DNA from: Pigoraptor chileana
Taxonomy: Eukaryota; Opisthokonta; Filasterea
Assembly: GCA_943704495.1 (NCBI GenBank)
Contig: CALSCR010002086.1
Location: 5,138-26,008, forward strand
Direction: 5' to 3'
Length of the DNA: 20,871 bases
The translations under genes were made by a program, and so were the position numbers. This document shows, piece by piece, positions 9,901 through 20,871 of this stretch. The notes below the pieces were generated by a model, which saw nothing but the letters and a program-made list of their open reading frames with translations, was not told the origin of the DNA and did not search any database. Position 1 is the first letter of the stretch. The number at the start of each line of letters is the position of its first letter.

Positions 9901-11901
9901 AGTGTTCCATCCAAGGGGCGCACGGGCTTCCCGGAAGCGGCAAGCAGCAACGGATCGGGGCTGTCGTCGTCGGTGGCGCCCATACAGCGTATACGGCAGA
10001 ATATACTCAACGGGAGCGGTCAGGGCCTCGGCCGTCTCGGCGTTGTCTTTGCAGTGTGCCTCTTTCTCACGGTGACTGGCATCATCGCGCTTGCAGCCGT
10101 TGGCACGACAACCGTCAACGGCCACTTTGACGCATACGCAAGTGGCGTCGCCGATGCCGTCACCGCATCAAAGCTGCTTGGTCTGGCGCTGGAAATCCTA
10201 ACGTCCACTCGCATGCTTGTCCTCCAACATCACGGGCTGTACGACTTTTACAACGAGACGTCGCTAACCAACAGGCTCTACACGGCCGGATACGATCTAT
10301 CGGATCTCCACGAGCAGCTCGCAGCTCGGTATTCTGCAATGCCTGCGGAACTCCAGGCCTTCTACACCCAACCGACAATAAATGCGGCGGTGTTGTGGAA
10401 CGGGAACGAGACGTCGCGAAGGTACAACATGTGGGACCTGCTGGACTTGTACACGCAAAAAGCCGTGCTTCTTTCCAAGGACACGTCCGTGCATTTTGAT
10501 GACAGGACGCCCGAAGTGTGGTTCATCTCGATCAACACCGTCGCTGTCATTGTTCCGGCAATCATCCAGGTGTCGAACCTTTACGAGAGCCAGGCACAGC
10601 GACTCGAAGCGACGACAATAGACGCAGAAAAGTCCGTGTTTATTGCGAGCATGGCATTTATTTTTGCCGCAACAATCGGTGTTCTCGTTCCACTCCTCGC
10701 ACTCATCGAGCGGCGCCAAACACGCGTAATTTGGATGTTTTTGTCACTCAAGCGCAGTAGCCTGCACCAGCTGCTCGATGTTGGCCGCCGCCGCCTGGAG
10801 TCACGTGAGGCCCTCGAGGAAGGCTACGACGACAACACGGCCGAGGCAGATCCGGGGCAGGAGGCCCAGCCAACACACGACGACGCCGTGCCGACAGCTC
10901 CAAAGGGAGCGCCGCAGACACATCTCGAACAGCTCGTCTCAGTGCATGCCGACCAACCAGCCCAGACGTCCAGTGCAACGAGTGCGCGCGTGCGCCGACG
11001 TGGGGCCGGGCGCCCAAGGACTGTGCCAAAGCGGCAGAAGATCGCACTCTTTGTGTCTAATCAACGGAATGGTTTGTTGAAGATTGCCGCCGTGATCATC
11101 GCATCTGTTGTGTTTTTTGCGATCGTACACAACGACTTTTCGTCGTTTATGCAGACGCGCAATGGTGCGGCATCGTCGATCAAAGTGTCGGCGCGGCGGT
11201 CGTACGCAACTGGCGTCTCGTTTCACCTTCTCCGCGAGCTTGTGGTCGACAACACGACAACACTGCTCGACCGACACATTGCTGAGATCACAGCGGCATT
11301 GGATATGGCGCGGCAGTCGCACACTGCCCTTTTGTACGGAAATGCATCCATGGGCATAAGAGGGACGGCGTCTGATGGGCGATTCCGCCAACTCATGTAC
11401 TACGATGCCTGCATCGATTCGCTTCCGTCCGATTGTCCGACAATTGCGCGAGGGATCATTGGAAATGGGCTCAGTTCAGCGATTTTTGCGTTCCTCGACA
11501 GTGTGGGAGAGCTACTTACCACAGCCGCCGAATTGCCCATCCCAACAGCCCCGACACTGGCATTGCAGTTCTTCCAGCGGCCAGATTTCAGAACATTCGA
11601 GACACTGCAGCGATACTATCTCATACCCGCGCTTGATTACGCCACAACGCTGTACATGTCTACGCTCAATTCGGACGTCAAAGCGAAATCAGACATGCGT
11701 CTCGTTGAAATGATTGCCTTTTGCTGCGTGATCGGCGTCGCATATGTAATCTTCCTTCTCCGTATGCCTCGCCGACTTTCGCGAGATGCGAGAAAGATGC
11801 AGTCTCTTCTCCTCTCAGTACCGCCGGACATGCTGCGCACTGCGCCATCTTTCCAGAGGATTGTTATCGAGTATATGGATTTTGCGCGCAAAAGGCGATG
11901 A
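6952..11901 (+). CDS. tmcB: TmcB-like PAS-domain polytopic membrane protein
   Basis: An intronless frame of 1649 aa. The ATG at 6952 is preceded in frame by TAA 15 bp upstream. The N-terminal half matches the tiny macrocysts B/C (TmcB/TmcC) family of Dictyostelium, chytrids and other protists. Residues 1-66 are a Ser/Gly-rich tail. About seven to eight hydrophobic helices lie between 72 and 345. A helical repeat region spans 350-575 (SPLDLEFKIRLSLMRAG, MGNKQLALAELQAAEAHSP, IRLNPNAPQTLRMYAGFL). PAS domain 1 is at 603-705 (SIVDMNASACRLLGY, GRNVSCVIPAPFS) and a weaker PAS at 716-820. Residues 825-1020 are disordered and polar. Two modules of helix, extracytoplasmic segment with N-glycosylation sequons, and helix follow at about 1027-1280 and 1374-1645. 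TmcB has been linked to sensing and developmental signalling; ligand and partners here are unknown. No channel or enzyme signature is visible. It shares the upstream spacer with the riboflavin gene. Confidence 0.88.
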   Translation: MGTADNHLRGFSDAASLRSSGSQGTLGGSQDVADTDMHGARSKRDISALLAAAKNGLFGVLFVIIKDSSLSKTWIVIGFLVEFLQLLAFAFNAQGQGFPWSNVQSLWLQRALRPFLFETYVEGYRAVFYVVVGVLLILLVTASSIAYSFSRRRHHALWQLKLLRNLSTILSTVLFMPSVGILASKISCHDMSDCWTGVDVFEKMLAILVGLAFIALALLTTICFSDPDPSSPSALSRPHSRIDLYYVVVRAVLTITFPLVRDRWVTAAIFLAGTASAWFLFVWYQPYYHAAYSSAQASLLSIVTWCGVCLMIALAVDNPTDNQAFIFFALGAPLVPFASLYTMQWRRNRLDAALWNDVLDSPLDLEFKIRLSLMRAGMLFEHPGSPEKDKIAAELNGRFREAGVRRDATALLHIFWSNHLQYGMGNKQLALAELQAAEAHSPRLDEQFFIYRRRKMAEDEMAGGNGDVLQFIAFQTHLARATESDIDSTRAQVRFWEELLKPQPSPAALNKVAKRIGLSIATANKAYKALIRLNPNAPQTLRMYAGFLMGVVNDDMSASIFLDRAAELDEFTSGDGTQRTESSMLDAMGTPQGLSRMLMDGRTAIVTVSGDLGQEGSIVDMNASACRLLGYRQREILGRNVSCVIPAPFSVAHASYIRKYLETGAKWMVDGTTHLCAVHKSGYAVPIAIHVRQVCSKSGGIVFLAVMAPDESDGNQDVLIVGAAGGLITCTPSCATLLGTDIDEIERSRPAISASRFLPDVAAEMAASESASIGEERTNTRQTEVDVVTATNGRVRVRCFISFLCGSDGQKCYFFKLVAREDKRASAASTHAGTVSAKRRSSYVAALPGIVRDDTDTDDGADDKAVDHYETFGRSNNRTPHSQREPTSGMHADGESQFNAPSWPDQPIPPLLMQKGTSKSVQFHERKGSDSSHAEEATRLEIIEVVEVERNSQQYATPAFDSVGSDPSGGVATARDPYAGDVMSVPSKGRTGFPEAASSNGSGLSSSVAPIQRIRQNILNGSGQGLGRLGVVFAVCLFLTVTGIIALAAVGTTTVNGHFDAYASGVADAVTASKLLGLALEILTSTRMLVLQHHGLYDFYNETSLTNRLYTAGYDLSDLHEQLAARYSAMPAELQAFYTQPTINAAVLWNGNETSRRYNMWDLLDLYTQKAVLLSKDTSVHFDDRTPEVWFISINTVAVIVPAIIQVSNLYESQAQRLEATTIDAEKSVFIASMAFIFAATIGVLVPLLALIERRQTRVIWMFLSLKRSSLHQLLDVGRRRLESREALEEGYDDNTAEADPGQEAQPTHDDAVPTAPKGAPQTHLEQLVSVHADQPAQTSSATSARVRRRGAGRPRTVPKRQKIALFVSNQRNGLLKIAAVIIASVVFFAIVHNDFSSFMQTRNGAASSIKVSARRSYATGVSFHLLRELVVDNTTTLLDRHIAEITAALDMARQSHTALLYGNASMGIRGTASDGRFRQLMYYDACIDSLPSDCPTIARGIIGNGLSSAIFAFLDSVGELLTTAAELPIPTAPTLALQFFQRPDFRTFETLQRYYLIPALDYATTLYMSTLNSDVKAKSDMRLVEMIAFCCVIGVAYVIFLLRMPRRLSRDARKMQSLLLSVPPDMLRTAPSFQRIVIEYMDFARKRR

Positions 11902-12158
11902 ACTACCGCGCCTCCCCCTTCTTTGCCTGCTGGACGTCAATTTTGCGGGAAAAAGATTTCATTATAATGATTTGTGACAATGTGCAATGAAAAAGAATAT
12001 CAGGATGACTTGTAAGCGAGATCTCGGTAAGTAACTGTTGGTAACTTAGAAGTAACCACCGTAACCCAAAAACGGAATTCGGTTACAGTATGTTTGTTGC
12101 ACACCATAGCCGTGTGCCGGCATACAACCAGTTGTTCACATGCACCTCCCATAGACAA

Positions 12159-12240
12159 GCACACACGCACACACACGCACACACGCACACACGCACACAC
12201 ACGCACACACATGACACACACACACACACAAATGGACACA
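12159..12240. repeat. imperfect (CA)n array
   Basis: About 80 bp of CACACG/CACACA units with a periodic G every six to ten bases, then pure CA. Confidence 0.9.
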
Positions 12241-12271
12241 CACTGGCACACCAAGTTTCACACTGACGAAC

Positions 12272-12293
12272 ATATATATATATATATATATAT
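12272..12293. repeat. (AT)11 microsatellite
   Basis: A pure alternating AT run, about 105 bp upstream of the ATG at 12398. It could act as a TATA-like promoter element, but it is more simply a microsatellite. Confidence 0.9.
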
Positions 12294-12397
12294 CCGTCGG
12301 GCACCTCTAACAGGGATACAGAAGTGAAGCATCACGGCAACACCAACGGCCATCCAGAACAAATTAAGCTTAGGCAGCAACAACCCGAATATAAAGA

Positions 12398-12992
12398 ATG
12401 TCTACATCCACCGCCGTCGTCAAGACAAACGCCGAAAAGAAAATGTCTTCATCCACTACCCTTCTCAAGTCAAAGCTCGGAAGCCAGTGTATGTCTGCGG
12501 ACGCCACTGGCACGCCGACACAAGCGAGGAAGAAGCCGTTCTTTCAAAACCACAACGACCCCATGAGCGCATATGCCCCCGATCTGGACCCTGCGTTTGC
12601 TGACTCGCTCATAAGGGAGATCGATGCGAAGCTCAAAATCGGCAAGCCTACCAAGCCCTCCGATGCCGCTTTTCGCCACTGTAAAAAGCGTCAATATTGA
12701 CCAAAACAGGGCCAAATCTCACACACTCTCTCTCTTTGATCGGAGTCCATGGGCACAGCGCCCAAGACACTGACATGAATCCTACTTTCTCTTTGATTCT
12801 CCTCACCCGCTGGCAGCTCGCGCCACCATCATTCGCGTCTTTCGTTGGGTTGCTTCATTTCGCATTTATCGCTTTCTTTCGTCGTCGAACATTTGAGTTT
12901 GTTTTGTAGATGCGCCAAACTTTCATATTTCCACCAGTTTGTCGCTGGTGAGCAACTCAATGAAGTTTCTGCCTTCATTCGCAACAATTTAA
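12398..12992 (+). CDS. small hypothetical protein, two-exon model
   Basis: I do not recognise this protein. ATG at 12398 has A at -3 and an in-frame TAA just upstream (codon -2). Exon 1 encodes a Ser/Thr/Lys-rich N-terminus, then a more ordered segment containing PDLDPAFADSLIREIDAKLK. Read unspliced it ends at 12700 (100 aa). A GTAAAA donor at 12681 and a pyrimidine-rich tttgtag acceptor at 12907-12909 join in phase (exons 12398-12680 and 12910-12992). This gives a 121-aa product ending FLPSFATI. An AATAAA at 13095-13100, about 100 bp on, fits a 3' end. A different frame over the second exon (about 12890-13072) is open longer and also looks protein-like, but no canonical splice reaches it. 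The gene is tentative and its 3' structure is uncertain. Confidence 0.4.
12742..12782 (-). repeat. 41-bp dispersed intronic element, copy 3
   Basis: On the minus strand it begins ggattcatgtcagtgtctt and ends gcccatggactcc. It can fold: GTCT-TGGGC pairs with GCCCA-(T)-GGAC around a GCTGT loop. A GA-rich tract follows on the same strand (12727-12741), as for copies 1 and 2. It lies inside the predicted intron of the small plus-strand gene. Confidence 0.75.
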
Positions 12993-13757
12993 TCGAGCCG
13001 CTAGACAAAGAAGAGTATTCTCTAATTGGCACGTTCGGATGGGCACGTCACCAATCAAGTGCTGGCGACTAAAGACAACAATTGAAGTGCGACAAATAAA
13101 CACAAGAGAAACGATGGCGCGCGTGTGCACACATTCTCTCACTTCCCTCTCTCTCGCCCGCAAACATGCCGACTAGTGCACGCAAAAAGACATGCAAAGT
13201 CCCCCACAAACTTTCAAAATAAAGAGTCTGGTAAATAGCACAGATCGCAACATGCACTCGTGTACAGCCACAAAAACTATGCAGCGAAAAAGGAAAACCT
13301 TCCATGCAATGCTTCCTTTCATGAAATGTACGAGGAAAAAGCTCTTATGCACCCTCGCCCGGGCGCACTGAAACGCAAACGAGCTGTCGGTAGGTGCGTT
13401 AACCGAGATCTCGCTCACGGCGTGAAATTACGCTTAAATAAAGACTGACACAAACAGCCGACATATCCGTCACTCAATGCTCGATGCTTTACATTCCGCA
13501 GCGCATTTTGCATGATCAGTGTATGGCAGGGGTTTGCTTTGCCTTGGTTGGCAGTTTCATAGTAACAGAAGAAGTCATGCGCCGTCAACGCATATGTGCA
13601 GTCCACATACAATACACAACACTCACGCCGGCACATGTACGCACATACACGCATACAAACACACACACACACGCACACACACACACACGCTCATGGACGC
13701 GTGTACGCCATACATAAAGAAGAGTTGCATATGCAGCCACAGCCAGCGTGGTTCGTC
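12993..13757. other. intergenic spacer between converging genes
   Basis: No convincing gene. It contains three plus-strand AATAAA signals (13095, 13218 and 13437), which suit the small plus-strand gene. A CA array lies at about 13650-13688. For the minus-strand lipid-transfer gene that ends at 13758 I find no clear poly(A) signal here. Confidence 0.6.
13095..13100 (+). terminator. AATAAA polyadenylation signal
   Basis: A canonical AATAAA about 100 bp after the predicted stop of the small plus-strand gene. Two further copies at 13218-13223 and 13437-13442 could be alternatives. Confidence 0.4.
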
Positions 13758-20854
<7,097 letters not shown>

Positions 20855-20871
20855 CTGTGCGTCAAGAGGAG

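Larger units (their letters stand above)
11902..12397. other. intergenic spacer with microsatellites
   Basis: About 500 bp between the TmcB-like stop and the next tentative start. It holds an imperfect CA/CACACG array and an AT run. I see no AATAAA just after the TmcB-like stop and no gene. It presumably holds the 3' untranslated region of one gene and the promoter of the next. Confidence 0.6.

Noticed and set aside
12272-12293. AT run as a TATA box
   Set aside because: Its length and purity fit a microsatellite, and its distance to the only nearby ATG (about 105 bp) gives no specific support.

Overview
This is nuclear eukaryotic DNA. Two of the genes are cut into many exons by GT-AG introns of about 110 to 510 bp, and the introns and spacers are full of TG/CA microsatellites. 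Three conserved genes are readable: a fungal-type riboflavin gene, a bridge-like lipid transfer protein (Hobbit/KIAA0100/FMP27 family), and a TmcB-type membrane protein with PAS domains. Together they suggest a free-living opisthokont-grade protist or an early-diverging (chytrid-like) fungus. The sequence alone does not settle the lineage.

Layout, left to right. (1) 106-660, plus strand: the last exon, or all, of an acidic repeat protein with SPYEPP and KKSYLDSDEDKKPP motifs. (2) 1416-5107, minus strand, seven exons, 640 aa: GTP cyclohydrolase II fused to a RIB7-type reductase, i.e. the first two steps of the fungal riboflavin pathway on one chain. (3) 5108-6951: a 1.8 kb head-to-head spacer with a long TG microsatellite, a pair of CACGTG boxes and possibly decayed coding sequence. 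(4) 6952-11901, plus strand: an intronless 1649-aa TmcB-like membrane protein. (5) 12398 to about 12992, plus strand: a small tentative gene. (6) 13758-20854, minus strand: the C-terminal 1686 aa of a BLTP2/Hobbit/FMP27 protein in eleven exons; its N-terminal half lies beyond the right edge.

Exon junctions of genes 2 and 6 were worked out by hand. All sixteen junctions are GT-AG, keep phase, and restore family-conserved sequence. Examples are KLR-AYNLQD and THG-LRATH in the riboflavin gene, and VSYK-TDNQ and DEVK-AALLLG in the lipid-transfer gene.

The items most worth a second look are: the RIB1-RIB7 fusion, whose domain order matches the reaction order; a family of about 41-bp hairpin-forming repeats found only in introns here; TG-rich sequence just after many splice donors, in some introns matched by CA-rich sequence before the acceptor; and a proline-rich block inserted in the otherwise conserved C-terminus of the lipid-transfer protein. 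The genes share no obvious pathway and are not an operon. I found no mobile-element gene, CRISPR array, rRNA or convincing tRNA.
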